Positions 1-9,554 of a stretch of DNA of 64,000 bases are shown here, piece after piece. Both the position numbers and the translations under genes were made by a program. Below the pieces are notes generated by a model. It was not told the origin of the DNA and made no database searches. It worked only from the letters and a program-made list of their open reading frames with translations. How positions within the stretch are numbered: position 1 is the stretch's first letter; each line of letters opens with the position of its first letter. The stretch covers positions 123,283 to 187,282 of the forward strand of contig ONHA01000001.1 of NCBI GenBank assembly GCA_900317515.1, read 5' to 3'. This DNA comes from an uncultured Eubacteriales bacterium (GTDB taxonomy: Bacteria > Bacillota > Clostridia > Lachnospirales > Lachnospiraceae).

Positions 1-724
1 AATCCGGCTTCAGGGAAGCACCGCCGACGAGACCGCCGTCGATGTCCGGCTTGGCGAACAGCTCGGCAGCGTTGCCTGCGTTCACGGAGCCGCCGTAAAG
101 GATACGGACTTCCTCGGCAACCTCTGCGCCGTAAAGCTCGCAGATAAGATCGCGGATGCCCTTGCAGACTTCTTCAGCCTGGTCGGAGGTAGCGGTCTTG
201 CCGGTGCCGATCGCCCAGATCGGCTCGTAGGCGATGACGACCTTCTTGACAGCCTCATCGTCGACGCCGAGGAGGCCGATCTTGACCTGCTGGCGGATGA
301 AATCCATCGTGACGCCCTGCTCTCTCTGGGTCAGGGTCTCGCCGCAGCACATAAGCGGGGTGATGCCGTGCTCAAGAGCCTTGAGGACCTTCTTATTGAC
401 GATCTCATCGGTCTCGGCGAAATACTCGCGTCTCTCGGAGTGGCCGATGATGACGTACTTGACGCCGAGATCATCGAGCATGCACGGAGCGATCTCGCCC
501 GTGAAAGCACCCTTCTCCTCGAAGTACATGTTCTCGGCACCGATCTTGATGTTCGTGCCTTCAGCAGCCGCAAGAGCTGCCGGAAGGTCGATTGCCGGTA
601 CGCAGAAGAGAACGTCGACTTCGTCACTTGCAAAAGCTTCTTTGTTGTCATTGATGAAGGCAGCAGCCTGGGTCGGTGTCATGTTCATCTTCCAGTTGCC
701 TGCCGCAAGGATTCTTCTTGCCAT
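1..724 (-). CDS. tpiA: Triosephosphate isomerase (3' end cut by window edge)
   Basis: Interconverts dihydroxyacetone phosphate and glyceraldehyde 3-phosphate in cytosolic glycolysis. About 241 residues are visible, and the family is about 250, so only the last ten or so are lost at base 1. Visible family marks are the N-terminal AAGNWKMN with substrate-binding Asn and Lys, GHSERR with the catalytic His, and [11 protein letters not shown] with the catalytic Glu. The phosphate-binding YGGSVN and GGLVGGASL segments are also present. I place the start at the ATG ending at 724 because an AGGAGG lies about 10 bases upstream; the in-frame ATG at 733 is too close to that site. It is the last gene of gap-pgk-tpiA, 38 bases after pgk. 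Confidence 0.97.
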   Translation of the reverse strand, partial: MARRILAAGNWKMNMTPTQAAAFINDNKEAFASDEVDVLFCVPAIDLPAALAAAEGTNIKIGAENMYFEEKGAFTGEIAPCMLDDLGVKYVIIGHSERREYFAETDEIVNKKVLKALEHGITPLMCCGETLTQREQGVTMDFIRQQVKIGLLGVDDEAVKKVVIAYEPIWAIGTGKTATSDQAEEVCKGIRDLICELYGAEVAEEVRILYGGSVNAGNAAELFAKPDIDGGLVGGASLKPD

Positions 725-762
725 TGGAATCATTCCTCCTTAATTACAAAAATGAAAACCTC

Positions 763-1968
763 TTATCTGTCGTTCGCCGCCGCAACACCCGGAAGCTCCT
801 TGCCCTCAAGGAATTCAAGGGAAGCGCCGCCGCCGGTGGAGATGTGGCTCATCTTGTCGCCGAAGCCCATCTGGTTGACAGCCGCTGCGGAATCGCCGCC
901 GCCGATGACCGTGATCGCGTCGGTCTCTGCAAGAGCAGCCGCGACAGCCTTCGTGCCGGCCGCAAGGATCGGGTTCTCGAAAACGCCCATCGGGCCGTTC
1001 CATACGACCGTCTTGGCAGCCTTGACAGCGTTGCTGTAAAGCTCGATGGTCTTCGGGCCGATATCCATGCCCATCTTGTCAGCCGGGATAGCGTCAGCCG
1101 GAACGACTTCCGTGGCGATCTCAGCATCGATCGGGTTCGGGAACTCGGAGGTGACGACCGTGTCGATCGGGAGAAGGAGCTGCTTGCCGTTGGCCTCTGC
1201 CTTCTTGATCATCTCTGCGCAGTAGTCGATCTTGGTCTCGTCAAGGAGAGACTTGCCGATCTCATAGCCCTTTGCCTTCAGGAAGGTGTAAGCCATGCCG
1301 CCGCCGATGATGAGGGTGTCGCACTTCTCAAGAAGGTTGGAGATAACATTCAGCTTATCAGCAACCTTGGCGCCGCCGAGGATTGCAACGAACGGACGAG
1401 CCGGATCGTTGACAGCGTTGCCGAGGAAGTCGATCTCTTTCTGCATCAGATAGCCGACCACGCAGGTATCGATGTACTGTGTGACGCCGACGTTGGAGCA
1501 GTGAGCGCGATGAGCGGTACCGAACGCATCGTTTACGAAGACATCAGCGAGGGAAGCAAGCTCCTTGGAGAAAGCTTCGCCGTTCTTGGTCTCTTCTGCG
1601 CGATAACGGGTGTTCTCAAGGAGAACAACGTCGCCGTCCTTCATGGCTGCGACAGCTGCCTTTGCGTTCTCGCCGACGACACAGTCATCAGCTGCAAACT
1701 TGACTTCCTGGCCGAGAAGCTCGGAAAGGCGGACAGCAACCGGAGCGAGGGAAAGTTCCGGCTTCGGAACGCCCTTCGGCTTGCCGAGGTGGCTGCAAAG
1801 GATGACCTTGCCGCCGTCGGCGATCAGCTTCTTGATGGTCGGGAGCGCAGCAACCAGACGGTTCTCGTCAGTGATCTTGCCATCCTTCAGCGGAACGTTG
1901 AAGTCGCAGCGGCAAAGGACGCGCAGGCCCTTGACATTGATATCATCAACAGATTTCTTGTTAAGCAT
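763..1968 (-). CDS. pgk: Phosphoglycerate kinase
   Basis: Transfers the acyl phosphate of 1,3-bisphosphoglycerate to ADP in glycolysis. The protein has 401 residues, a normal length. The N-terminal signature [13 protein letters not shown], the GGAKVADK segment and the C-terminal nucleotide loop GGGDSAAAV are all visible. The start at the ATG ending at 1968 (MLNKKSVDD) is preceded by AAGGAGG; an upstream in-frame ATT would add three residues but is not needed. It sits between gap and tpiA, and a hairpin in the gap-pgk spacer may reduce read-through from gap. Confidence 0.97.
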   Translation of the reverse strand: MLNKKSVDDINVKGLRVLCRCDFNVPLKDGKITDENRLVAALPTIKKLIADGGKVILCSHLGKPKGVPKPELSLAPVAVRLSELLGQEVKFAADDCVVGENAKAAVAAMKDGDVVLLENTRYRAEETKNGEAFSKELASLADVFVNDAFGTAHRAHCSNVGVTQYIDTCVVGYLMQKEIDFLGNAVNDPARPFVAILGGAKVADKLNVISNLLEKCDTLIIGGGMAYTFLKAKGYEIGKSLLDETKIDYCAEMIKKAEANGKQLLLPIDTVVTSEFPNPIDAEIATEVVPADAIPADKMGMDIGPKTIELYSNAVKAAKTVVWNGPMGVFENPILAAGTKAVAAALAETDAITVIGGGDSAAAVNQMGFGDKMSHISTGGGASLEFLEGKELPGVAAANDR

Positions 1969-2008
1969 TGGAATCAATCCTCCTTAATAACAGATTGTTT
2001 TGACTAAG

Positions 2009-2040
2009 AAAGGGCCCGGTCCTTTTGACCGGACCCTTTC
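2009..2040 (-). terminator. Hairpin between gap and pgk (terminator or attenuator)
   Basis: A stem of about 13 pairs (2009-2022 with 2027-2039, one G-U pair) with a four-base loop lies just 3' of gap. On the minus strand it is followed only by CTTAG, so the U tract is weak. It could be a partial terminator, a processing site or an mRNA stabiliser that sets a higher level of gap than pgk. Confidence 0.55.
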
Positions 2041-2062
2041 GAAGGTCTTAAAAGGGATTCAA

Positions 2063-3082
2063 TTATTCGGAAAGAAGCTTGCCGAAGTACTTGATCGTGC
2101 GGACCATCTGAGAAGTGTAGGAGTTCTCGTTGTCATACCAGGAAACAACCTGGACTTCCGTTGTGCCGTTGTCGAGCGGCATAGCCATGGTCTGTGTGGA
2201 ATCGAAGAGCGAGCCGTACTTCATGCCGACGATATCGGAGGAAACGATCTCATCAACGTTGTAGCCATAGGACTCGTTGGAAGCAGCCTTCATAGCAGCG
2301 TTGATCTCTTCCTTCGTTACGGTGCCTTCAACAACAGCCGTAAGGATCGTGGTGGAGCCGGTCGGGGTCGGAACACGCTGAGCAGCGCCGATGAGCTTGC
2401 CGTTCAGTTCCGGAATGACAAGGCCGATAGCCTTTGCAGCGCCGGTGCTGTTCGGAACGATGTTGACAGCTGCAGCACGGGATCTTCTGAGGTCACCCTT
2501 TCTCTGCGGGCCGTCCAGAGTCATCTGGTCGCCGGTGTAAGCGTGGATCGTGCACATGATGCCGCTCTTGATCGGAGCAAGGTCGTTAAGAGCCTTAGCC
2601 ATCGGAGCGAGGCAGTTTGTTGTGCAGGAAGCTGCGGAGATGATGTGATCATCCTTGGTCAGCTTGTCATGGTTGACGTTGTAAACGATGGTCGGAAGGT
2701 CGTTGCCGGCCGGAGCGGAAATGACAACATACTTAGCGCCTGCATCGATATGAGCCTGAGCCTTTGCCTTGGAGGTGTAGAAGCCAGTGCACTCAAGAAC
2801 GACGTCGATATCAAGATCCTTCCACGGAAGGTCAGCAGCGTTCTTCTCAGCATAGATGGTGATCTCTTTGCCGTCAACGATGATGGAATTGTCGGTGTAG
2901 GAAACCTTATCATAGAGCTCGAACTTGCCCTGTGTGGAGTCATACTTAAGAAGGTGTGCAAGCATCTTCGGGGAGGTAAGGTCGTTGATAGCAACGATCT
3001 CAAAACCCTCTGCTGTGTACATCTGACGGAAAGCCAGACGGCCGATACGACCAAAACCGTTAATTGCAACTCTTACTGCCAT
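2063..3082 (-). CDS. gap: Glyceraldehyde-3-phosphate dehydrogenase, type I
   Basis: Oxidises and phosphorylates glyceraldehyde 3-phosphate to 1,3-bisphosphoglycerate with NAD(+). The 339-residue protein opens with the Rossmann motif [14 protein letters not shown]. The active-site [12 protein letters not shown] carries the catalytic Cys near residue 153, and the C-terminal [14 protein letters not shown] is typical. The start ATG at 3082 has an AGGAGG upstream. It is the first gene of gap-pgk-tpiA, with a promoter at 3145-3173 and a palindrome in the leader. No CggR-type regulator gene is next to it. Confidence 0.98.
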   Translation of the reverse strand: MAVRVAINGFGRIGRLAFRQMYTAEGFEIVAINDLTSPKMLAHLLKYDSTQGKFELYDKVSYTDNSIIVDGKEITIYAEKNAADLPWKDLDIDVVLECTGFYTSKAKAQAHIDAGAKYVVISAPAGNDLPTIVYNVNHDKLTKDDHIISAASCTTNCLAPMAKALNDLAPIKSGIMCTIHAYTGDQMTLDGPQRKGDLRRSRAAAVNIVPNSTGAAKAIGLVIPELNGKLIGAAQRVPTPTGSTTILTAVVEGTVTKEEINAAMKAASNESYGYNVDEIVSSDIVGMKYGSLFDSTQTMAMPLDNGTTEVQVVSWYDNENSYTSQMVRTIKYFGKLLSE

Positions 3083-3108
3083 AATTGTAAATCCTCCTGT
3101 GATTTAAT

Positions 3109-3126
3109 TGAAACACAATTGTTTCA
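3109..3126. promoter_or_regulatory. Palindrome in the gap leader, possible operator
   Basis: TGAAACA-CAAT-TGTTTCA is a perfect 7-base inverted repeat. It lies about 19-36 bases downstream of the gap -10 element and upstream of the ribosome binding site. The position suits a repressor site that blocks transcription of glycolytic genes, but no known operator was matched. Confidence 0.4.
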
Positions 3127-3144
3127 GGGATGTACCCTTTCTCT

Positions 3145-3173
3145 ATTGTACTCAAAAGTGACCAAAAATACAA
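3145..3173 (-). promoter_or_regulatory. Promoter of gap-pgk-tpiA
   Basis: On the minus strand TTGTAT (3168-3173), a 17-base spacer and TACAAT (3145-3150) form a good sigma-A-type promoter about 60 bases upstream of the gap start. Confidence 0.65.
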
Positions 3174-3203
3174 GGATATTTTAAATATTTTTATATCAAA
3201 AAC

Positions 3204-4007
3204 TCAACGGATCAAAACAAATTTAGGCTGGTGCTTCACAAAGTACACATAATGGGTAAAACCGCAGCTTTTCAGGATGTCGCAGGCCTCTTCAAACCCA
3301 TATCCGAGATACGCCGGCTTGTGAGCATCCGACCCGATCGTCACCATGGTTCCGCCGAGTTCCCTGTAACGTTTAAGTACGGCCGGGTGAGGATTCGGGA
3401 ATCCGAGATGCTTCCGAAGGCCGCACGTGTTGCACTCAAGCGCAATGTTGTAGCGGACCAGCAGCTTTAAGATCTCGTCGATGATGTCCGCAAAGTTCCG
3501 GTAGCTGTACTCTTTCGCTCTTCTCTTCCCGTAGCGGACAACGTAGTCCAGATGCCCGAGACTGTCGAAACCGTGGAACGCCTTCACATCCTCGTACAGA
3601 TTTTCAAAATACTCACGGAACACTTCCGTATCGCTTCTGCCGTCAAAGGTCTCGGGGTAATAGGGGTCTTTATTTCCGACAAGATGCTGGGAACCGATTG
3701 CAAAATCAAACGGATAATCCGCAAGAAGCTTCTCATAGCGCGAGCCCAGATGCGGCTGCATGCCGAGCTCGACTCCCATCAGGATGTCCAGCTTTCCCCG
3801 GTATTTCTGACGTAGTCTTCTGATATCCGCCTCGTAGGCCTTCGGATCAAAGTCAAACGTAAGGCCGTCCACAGGATAGTCCCAGTCGATATGGTCGGTG
3901 AAGCACAGGACGCGGATTCCCTCTTTCAGAGCCGCCTGAGCCACATCGTCCATTTTTGCCTCGGAGTCGGTCGAATAGCTGCTGTGTACATGGATGTCGA
4001 TCTTCAT
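3204..4007 (-). CDS. PHP-domain phosphoesterase, histidinol-phosphatase (HisJ) family
   Basis: The 267-residue protein is a single PHP domain with a metal-binding barrel. Visible metal ligands include HVHSSYSTD at the N terminus, CFTDHID near residue 37, IGSQH, and the C-terminal IGSDAHKP. The family normally removes phosphate from histidinol phosphate in histidine synthesis. However, no other his gene is near, and related PHP proteins act on other phosphoesters, so the substrate is not certain. The start ATG at 4007 follows a GGAGGA. It is flanked by the gap promoter on one side and the xerD terminator on the other, so it may be a single-gene unit. Confidence 0.85.
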   Translation of the reverse strand: MKIDIHVHSSYSTDSEAKMDDVAQAALKEGIRVLCFTDHIDWDYPVDGLTFDFDPKAYEADIRRLRQKYRGKLDILMGVELGMQPHLGSRYEKLLADYPFDFAIGSQHLVGNKDPYYPETFDGRSDTEVFREYFENLYEDVKAFHGFDSLGHLDYVVRYGKRRAKEYSYRNFADIIDEILKLLVRYNIALECNTCGLRKHLGFPNPHPAVLKRYRELGGTMVTIGSDAHKPAYLGYGFEEACDILKSCGFTHYVYFVKHQPKFVLIR

Positions 4008-4049
4008 AGTCTGATTCCTCCTCCTTCTCGTGTTTCTTTTCTATTTTAC

Positions 4050-4090
4050 CAAAATAAGGACAGCTGCGCTTCACCAAGCACCGCTGTCCT
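4050..4090 (-). terminator. Rho-independent terminator after the recombinase gene
   Basis: AGGACAGC (4057-4064) pairs with GCTGTCCT (4083-4090), with an inner stem GTGCTT/AAGCGC. On the minus strand the hairpin runs into TATTTTGG, seven bases after the recombinase stop codon. Confidence 0.75.
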
Positions 4091-4096
4091 GCATTT

Positions 4097-4984
4097 TTAC
4101 CCTCTTGGATGCGCTTTGGCATACACATCGCGCATTTTTCCCAGATTAAGGTTCAGATACATCTGCGTCGTCGAAATATCCGAGTGCCCAAGCATCTCGG
4201 ATACGCTGCGAAGATCCGCTCCGTTTTCAATCATATGAGCGGCAAAGCTGTGGCGGAGCATATGAGGTGTGATCTCATGCTCGATGCCCGCTTCCGCGGC
4301 ATATCCTTTCAGGATCTTCCAGAATCCCTGACGGCTCATCGGCTTTCCTGAAACATTCATGAACAGAAAGCGGCATTCCTCGGCTCCCGGGAATGCGCTC
4401 CGGCCGTCCTTCATGTAATCCAACAGCGCGTTTCTCGCGGCATTTCCGAACGGGATGGCTCTCTCACGCATTCTGTCCCGGCAGGTGATGTACCCCACCG
4501 TCATATTGACGTCCGACAGCGAGAGCCCGATAAGCTCGGAAACACGGATGCCGGTAGCATACAGAAGTTCCAGCATGGCGCGGTCTCTCTTGCCCTTGGG
4601 GGTTGTTCCTTCCGGCATGGCAAGCAGTGCGGCGACCTCCTCCACAGACAGAATATCCGGGAGCTTTTTCTCGACTTTCGGCGCCTTGATATCGTCCGCC
4701 GGATTGCCCGAGACAAGTCCCTGCTTCAGCAGATAATAGAAAAATGTTCTGGTGGAAGCGATCGTTCTCGACACTGTGGTCGGAGCATAGTTCTGCTGCT
4801 CCAGGTAAAGAACATACGCATTTAAGTCGGTGACCGTCACATCACGCCATTCCACTATGCCTGCCGTCTCATTCATATAGCGGCAGAGCTTCTCAAGGTC
4901 TCTTCTGTATGACATCTCCGTGTTCGGAGAAGATTTTTTTGTTTTGCGCAGATAACTTATAAATTTTTGAATTGCTTCTTCCAT
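4097..4984 (-). CDS. Tyrosine recombinase, XerC/XerD-like
   Basis: A 295-residue site-specific recombinase of Xer length. The N-terminal SAM-like core-binding domain covers about residues 1-105 and the catalytic domain the rest. Catalytic residues seen are Arg in ATGIRVSEL, HMLRHSFAAH with His and Arg, LGHSDISTTQ with His, and Tyr in the following MYLN. The beta-hairpin Lys, normally in a GKGNKER-like turn, appears replaced by Arg (TCRDRMRER). The family acts in chromosome dimer resolution at dif, but this deviation and the absence of a nearby dif leave that open. No integrase-linked cargo is adjacent, so it resembles a housekeeping Xer rather than an integrase. Confidence 0.85.
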   Translation of the reverse strand: MEEAIQKFISYLRKTKKSSPNTEMSYRRDLEKLCRYMNETAGIVEWRDVTVTDLNAYVLYLEQQNYAPTTVSRTIASTRTFFYYLLKQGLVSGNPADDIKAPKVEKKLPDILSVEEVAALLAMPEGTTPKGKRDRAMLELLYATGIRVSELIGLSLSDVNMTVGYITCRDRMRERAIPFGNAARNALLDYMKDGRSAFPGAEECRFLFMNVSGKPMSRQGFWKILKGYAAEAGIEHEITPHMLRHSFAAHMIENGADLRSVSEMLGHSDISTTQMYLNLNLGKMRDVYAKAHPRG

Positions 4985-5120
4985 ATCACGATCCTCTTAA
5001 AGATGAGTAACCGCAAAAAGCAATCCACCCTCCAAAGATGCAAAAACCTGTCGCCGCGGTACCGCTCAATTTCTCACTCCCATTTAAGAAAAACAGCGTC
5101 CGTTTTGGCGGACAAGCTCT

Positions 5121-5149
5121 ATTATAATTGAGAATTTACATAAATTCAA
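5121..5149 (-). promoter_or_regulatory. Promoter of the Xer-like recombinase
   Basis: TTGAAT (5144-5149), 17-base spacer, TATAAT (5121-5126) on the minus strand, in the 324-base gap between the recombinase and the SGNH gene. A small GTCCG/CGGAC hairpin follows at 5098-5113 in the leader. Confidence 0.65.
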
Positions 5150-5185
5150 ATACAAAAATCGCCGGATTGTTCCCTGTTTTGAATG

Positions 5186-5254
5186 CAAAAATCGGATTGC
5201 GCAAGATATTGGTTACCATAAAAATCCATCTACCAAATCTTGATGCAATCCGAT
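5186..5254 (-). terminator. Long inverted repeat, terminator of the SGNH/MBOAT unit
   Basis: ATCGGATTGC-type arms at 5191-5214 and 5231-5254 form an imperfect stem of about 24 bases with a 16-base loop. On the minus strand the second arm is followed by TTTTTGC, as in an intrinsic terminator. It occupies most of the gap 4985-5308; the rest is AT-rich, with the recombinase promoter and no gene. Confidence 0.6.
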
Positions 5255-5308
5255 ATTTTGTACTGAAATAAATACAATCCGTCTTTTAAAGCACGCCCCG
5301 TGCTTCAT

Positions 5309-6472
5309 TCAGAAGAACATGCGGTTCCACGTAGTCTTCTCGGTCGTCAGCGCCGAGTAATGCACAAGGTCCTCGATCGTCGTCGTAAGGCCCGCGAAAA
5401 CCACGATGTCCGGGTGCATTCTGTCCACGAGTCTCTGGATGTTGTCCTCGTCGAACTGATGCACAAAGACGGATTTATTGAAGCTCTCCGCGATCCAGGG
5501 GAACATCTGCATCCAGATGTAGCTGTCGCCCACGATCAGAATGTTCGGCTTCGTGGCATCGCCCGTCTCATAGCATCTTGCAGACCGCCAGGGATCATTG
5601 GCTGTATAGTTGATCTGCGTGAACCACTCCTGGTTGTTGTAGGCCGTCGGCGCCTTGAGGGAATAGGATACGTCTTCCTCCTGGAACTTCTGGTCCAGGA
5701 CCGTGTTGGTCCTCTCGATTACTTCCACGTTAAAGTCCAAATCATCCAGGATCCGGATCGAATACTCCGGCATGACCGCCTGGATCTGGTTCATAAGGGC
5801 TTTGTAGCCGATCAGGATGCCCTGGGCATTCCAGTGGCTTCCGTCATAGGAGCGGTAGCAGACCAGCTTTCCGGCAGCGGCCGCATCCTTAAGCTCGGAG
5901 TCGACGACCGTGAAGTTAAGCTCCGGATGAAGCTCCGCGAGCGTCCCCATCAGGCTGATTTCGGAATTCGGGACAACCTGGGTCAGATAGCCCTCAAGAT
6001 TCTCGGAGTAGATATCGACCTTATAGGGGAATGTGATCGCGCAGAACCGGATGCCGTTATCGTTGAAGAAGTTGTTGATATCTTCCAGCCGGCTGACAAA
6101 CACTTTGGATTCCTCATCCGTCATGACGTCTCTGTGCGTGATGTTGTTGAGGATCAGGTCTTCCGAATCCAGTGCATAATACCAGTCGTTCATGACGATG
6201 GCCGATTCACTTCTGAATTCATTTAAGATGCCGTATGTCAGAAAATTGTTGAACTGCTTTGCGATCGAGCGGCCGCCGGCGTTATCGTTGATCCAGTTCT
6301 CGATCTCCGTCGTAAGCCCTTCATGAAGAGCAAACGATGACGGCGCCATCGCCAGTATGCGGTTCTCATCGGATGCGACTTTTCCGCCCTCCTTGTCGGA
6401 GAAGACAAGGGGCAGCAGGATCATCATGAAAAAAGCCAGTCCGAACAGAATATCTATGATCTTGTTTTTCAT
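5309..6472 (-). CDS. AlgJ/AlgX-like SGNH acyltransferase, exported (DHHW type)
   Basis: A 387-residue protein with one N-terminal membrane segment (about residues 7-25) and a long outside domain. DGSHWNAQG in the middle and VGDSYIW near residue 315 match the Asp-His and Ser-containing blocks of AlgX/AlgJ SGNH-like domains. Such proteins take acyl groups passed by an MBOAT partner and place them on a polysaccharide or other surface polymer. It lies 12 bases downstream of the MBOAT gene, so the two form a pair like AlgI/AlgJ. The polymer is unknown because no polysaccharide genes are near. The start ATG at 6472 follows a GGGAG. Confidence 0.8.
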   Translation of the reverse strand: MKNKIIDILFGLAFFMMILLPLVFSDKEGGKVASDENRILAMAPSSFALHEGLTTEIENWINDNAGGRSIAKQFNNFLTYGILNEFRSESAIVMNDWYYALDSEDLILNNITHRDVMTDEESKVFVSRLEDINNFFNDNGIRFCAITFPYKVDIYSENLEGYLTQVVPNSEISLMGTLAELHPELNFTVVDSELKDAAAAGKLVCYRSYDGSHWNAQGILIGYKALMNQIQAVMPEYSIRILDDLDFNVEVIERTNTVLDQKFQEEDVSYSLKAPTAYNNQEWFTQINYTANDPWRSARCYETGDATKPNILIVGDSYIWMQMFPWIAESFNKSVFVHQFDEDNIQRLVDRMHPDIVVFAGLTTTIEDLVHYSALTTEKTTWNRMFF

Positions 6473-6484
6473 TTTTCTCCCACC

Positions 6485-7816
6485 TTAATACTTAAAATAC
6501 AGGAACGTCTGGAACGTACTGCTCATGACGATCAGGATGCTGACAGCCAGGATCCCGAGGTAGCAGATATCCCAGATGCGCTTTTCGCGCATTTTCTCCC
6601 CGAGAAAATCAAACAGGGAGGTGCAGGCAAGAGCAGAGATAAACAGAACGACGACATTTCTCTCGGAGAGGAACCAGCGGAGCGTAAACCCGGAAACACC
6701 GGTCGTTCCCATTCCGAACAAGGTCGGGAGGAACGCCATGCCGGCATTCAGGTCCTCAAAGTAGAAGAACACCCAGCCGATCACGATCACAAAGAGCGTG
6801 ATGAGGTGCTTAAGGAACTCCGGAAGACGGATCTTTGAGTGCTTCATAAAGAATCGCTCAATGCATAAAATAAGTCCGTTCCATGCGCCCCACACGATAT
6901 AGTTCCATGTTGCGCCGTGCCAGAAGCCGGCGATCAGGAAAGTCACCATAAGGTTTACGTAGGTGATGCCCGTCCTGCTGCCTCCGATCGGGATATAGAT
7001 GTAATCGCGCAGCCAGTGGGACAGAGTCATGTGCCACCGTCTCCAGAACTCCGTGAGGGAAGTGGACGTATACGGGTTGTTGAAGTTTTCCTTGAAATCA
7101 AACCCGAACATTTTTCCGAGTCCGATCGCCATATCCGTGTAGCCCGAGAAATCAAGGTAAAGCTGCATCGTAAAGGAAATGATGCCCAGCCAGGAAAGCG
7201 CCGGCGTGGTGTTCGTCAGCGAAAGAATGTCATGGGCAATGACACCGATCTGGTCGGCCAGCAGCACCTTCTTCCCGAGACCGACAGAAAAACGCCGGAC
7301 ACCTTCCGCAAAACGCTCCGTGGAAAGAGCCGGGAGCTTCAGCTGTGCCTCCATATCGGTATACCGCGCGATCGGTCCCTCGACGATCTTCACGAAGAAC
7401 GCCAGATAAAGGGCAAACGTCAGCGGATTTTTCTGTGCGTTAACCTTGCTTCGGAAGATATCCACCTGATACGAGATCGCAGAGAGGGACATGAAGGAGA
7501 TGCCGAGAATGAATTTTGCGTACTTGAAATAGATAAGAAGCGCAACATTAAAGATGATGATTGCGGCCAGCGTGATGCCTGCTGCGACTTTTTTCTCCTT
7601 GCGTAGAATGCCGATCAGAATTCCGGCCAGATAATTCATGAGAATAATGACACCGAGTACCGGAAGCGCCGTGACATCCATCCACGAGTAAAAAATAAGC
7701 GAGGCGGCGAGCAGTACTACCGTCCCGAGCTTCGGCCAGACAATCCTTACCGGAATATAGAGTCCCAGTGTACCGACAAGAAAAATAAATAAAAACGTAT
7801 TTGTGGAAAAACCCAT
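6485..7816 (-). CDS. MBOAT-family membrane O-acyltransferase (AlgI/DltB/PatA-like)
   Basis: A 443-residue protein with many membrane segments. The family core is clear: EFWRRWHMTLSHWLRDYIY near residue 260 and the conserved His in FWHGATWNYIVWGAWNGL near 300. MBOAT proteins move acyl groups, usually acetyl, across the membrane to an outside partner. The partner here is probably the SGNH protein just downstream. No dltA or dltC gene is present, which argues against D-alanylation and for acetylation of a surface glycan. It reads away from rny's strong terminator and so has its own, not clearly identified, promoter. Confidence 0.88.
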   Translation of the reverse strand: MGFSTNTFLFIFLVGTLGLYIPVRIVWPKLGTVVLLAASLIFYSWMDVTALPVLGVIILMNYLAGILIGILRKEKKVAAGITLAAIIIFNVALLIYFKYAKFILGISFMSLSAISYQVDIFRSKVNAQKNPLTFALYLAFFVKIVEGPIARYTDMEAQLKLPALSTERFAEGVRRFSVGLGKKVLLADQIGVIAHDILSLTNTTPALSWLGIISFTMQLYLDFSGYTDMAIGLGKMFGFDFKENFNNPYTSTSLTEFWRRWHMTLSHWLRDYIYIPIGGSRTGITYVNLMVTFLIAGFWHGATWNYIVWGAWNGLILCIERFFMKHSKIRLPEFLKHLITLFVIVIGWVFFYFEDLNAGMAFLPTLFGMGTTGVSGFTLRWFLSERNVVVLFISALACTSLFDFLGEKMREKRIWDICYLGILAVSILIVMSSTFQTFLYFKY

Positions 7817-7872
7817 TGAAACCTATTTCCCTTCAAGTATTAAAATCTAACTTTATAAATGTATCACAGAAC

Positions 7873-7905
7873 GAAAAAAAAGGGAAGAGTTTTTACACTC
7901 TTCCC
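7873..7905 (-). terminator. Strong rho-independent terminator of rny
   Basis: GGGAAGAGT at 7882-7890 pairs perfectly with ACTCTTCCC at 7897-7905 around a six-base loop. On the minus strand it runs into eight T residues, seven bases after the rny stop. Confidence 0.92.
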
Positions 7906-7912
7906 TTCCTTT

Positions 7913-9472
7913 TTACTTTGCATAGTCCACTGCGCGGCTTTCACGAATGACACTGACTTTGATCTGACCGGGGTATTCCAGCTGCGATTCGATCTGCTTG
8001 GCGATATCTCTCGCGAGCAGAACCATCTCGGAATCATTGACCTGTTCCGGGATGACCATGATCCGAACCTCACGTCCCGCCTGGATGGCAAAGGACTTCT
8101 CTACACCCTTGAAGCCGTTTGTGATATCTTCAAGCTGCTTCAGACGGTTTGTATAGGTATCCAGCGTTTCACGTCTGGCACCCGGGCGGGCTGCGGAGAT
8201 TGCATCAGCCGCCTGTACCAGGCACGCAATAAGCGAAGTGGGCTCCACATCACCGTGATGGCTTTCAACAGCATTGATAACCGTCTCGCCTTCCTTGTAC
8301 TTGCGGCAAAGGTCCGCACCGATCTGTACATGGGATCCTTCCACCTCATGGTCGATCGACTTGCCGATGTCATGAAGCAGGCCGGCTCTCTTTGCAAGGC
8401 GCACATCGCATCCGCACTCTCCCGCCATAAGGCCGGCGAGCTGTGCGACCTCAACCGAATGTTTGAGAGCATTCTGGCCGTAGGATGTGCGGTACCGCAT
8501 TCTGCCGAGCAGCTTGATGAGTTCCGGATGAAGGTTGTGGACGCCGACTTCGAACGCGGCGTTCTCGCCATCCTCTCGCATCTTGGCTTCGACCTCTTTT
8601 CTGGCCTTTTCGACCATCTCCTCGATCCTGGCTGGATGAATACGGCCGTCGACGATGAGTTTTTCGAGGGCGATCCGTGCGATCTCTCTTCTGACCGGGT
8701 CGAAACCTGAAAGAACGACGGCTTCCGGTGTGTCATCAATAATCAGATCGATGCCGGTAGCGGTCTCCAGCGTGCGGATGTTGCGGCCTTCTCGTCCGAT
8801 GATGCGGCCTTTCATCTCATCGCTGGGCAGCTGAACGACCGAGATCGTGCTCTCGGCGACATGGTCGACAGCGCATCTCTGGATCGAATTGACCACGACT
8901 TCCTGGGCCTTCTTCTCTGCCTCGTCCTTGGCTTTCTCGACAAGTTCGCGGTAGAGCTTGGCTACATCGACCTTGACATCGTCCTGAATCCTCTTCAGGA
9001 GGAAGTCCTTGGCCTCCTCGGTGGTCATACCGGAGATTCGCTGCAGCTCGGCCATCGCCTCGTCATGAAGCTGGTCAATCTTCTGCTGCTTCTTCTTCAG
9101 CTCAGTTTCCTTTGCAGCGTACTCTGCCTCTCGCTTCTCCATCGCGTCGGTCTTGCGGTCCAGCGTGTCTTCCTTGGACTGGATTCGCCGTTCCTGCTTG
9201 GAGATTTCCGCCCTTCTCTCCTTGATCTCACGGTCAACCTCGTTTTTGGCTGCGAGGGACTGTTCCTTCACCTCAAGAAGGGACTCACGTTTTTTGGTCT
9301 CGGCTGTCTTGATAGCATCATCAATTATACCGCGTGCCTTGTCCTCGGCGGTACCGATCGTATCGGCATCCTCTTTTGTCTTTCGGGCGATGGCGGCCTT
9401 CCACGTGATCGGAAGTGCGATTATGGCAAAAATGATTATTGCGGCTATTGCTGTGACAATAATCTTAAGCAT
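7913..9472 (-). CDS. rny: Ribonuclease Y
   Basis: Membrane-anchored endoribonuclease that starts bulk mRNA decay in many Firmicutes. The 519 residues follow the family order: an N-terminal membrane helix (about 3-24), a long charged coiled coil (about 30-200), a KH RNA-binding domain with [12 protein letters not shown] near residue 220, and an HD phosphohydrolase domain with [12 protein letters not shown] near residue 370. All metal-binding HD residues seen are normal. It has its own promoter at the end of recX and a strong terminator, so it forms a single-gene unit. Confidence 0.97.
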   Translation of the reverse strand: MLKIIVTAIAAIIIFAIIALPITWKAAIARKTKEDADTIGTAEDKARGIIDDAIKTAETKKRESLLEVKEQSLAAKNEVDREIKERRAEISKQERRIQSKEDTLDRKTDAMEKREAEYAAKETELKKKQQKIDQLHDEAMAELQRISGMTTEEAKDFLLKRIQDDVKVDVAKLYRELVEKAKDEAEKKAQEVVVNSIQRCAVDHVAESTISVVQLPSDEMKGRIIGREGRNIRTLETATGIDLIIDDTPEAVVLSGFDPVRREIARIALEKLIVDGRIHPARIEEMVEKARKEVEAKMREDGENAAFEVGVHNLHPELIKLLGRMRYRTSYGQNALKHSVEVAQLAGLMAGECGCDVRLAKRAGLLHDIGKSIDHEVEGSHVQIGADLCRKYKEGETVINAVESHHGDVEPTSLIACLVQAADAISAARPGARRETLDTYTNRLKQLEDITNGFKGVEKSFAIQAGREVRIMVIPEQVNDSEMVLLARDIAKQIESQLEYPGQIKVSVIRESRAVDYAK

Positions 9473-9525
9473 ATCAGGAGCACCTCCATTATTTAATTTT
9501 CATTGTACGGATATACAACTATTTA

Positions 9526-9554
9526 ATAATACTGTCTTTTTTTTGTTATGTCAA
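9526..9554 (-). promoter_or_regulatory. Promoter of rny, overlapping the 3' end of recX
   Basis: A consensus TTGACA (9549-9554), 17-base spacer and TATTAT (9526-9531) on the minus strand. The -35 box is formed by the last codons and stop of recX. Confidence 0.75.
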
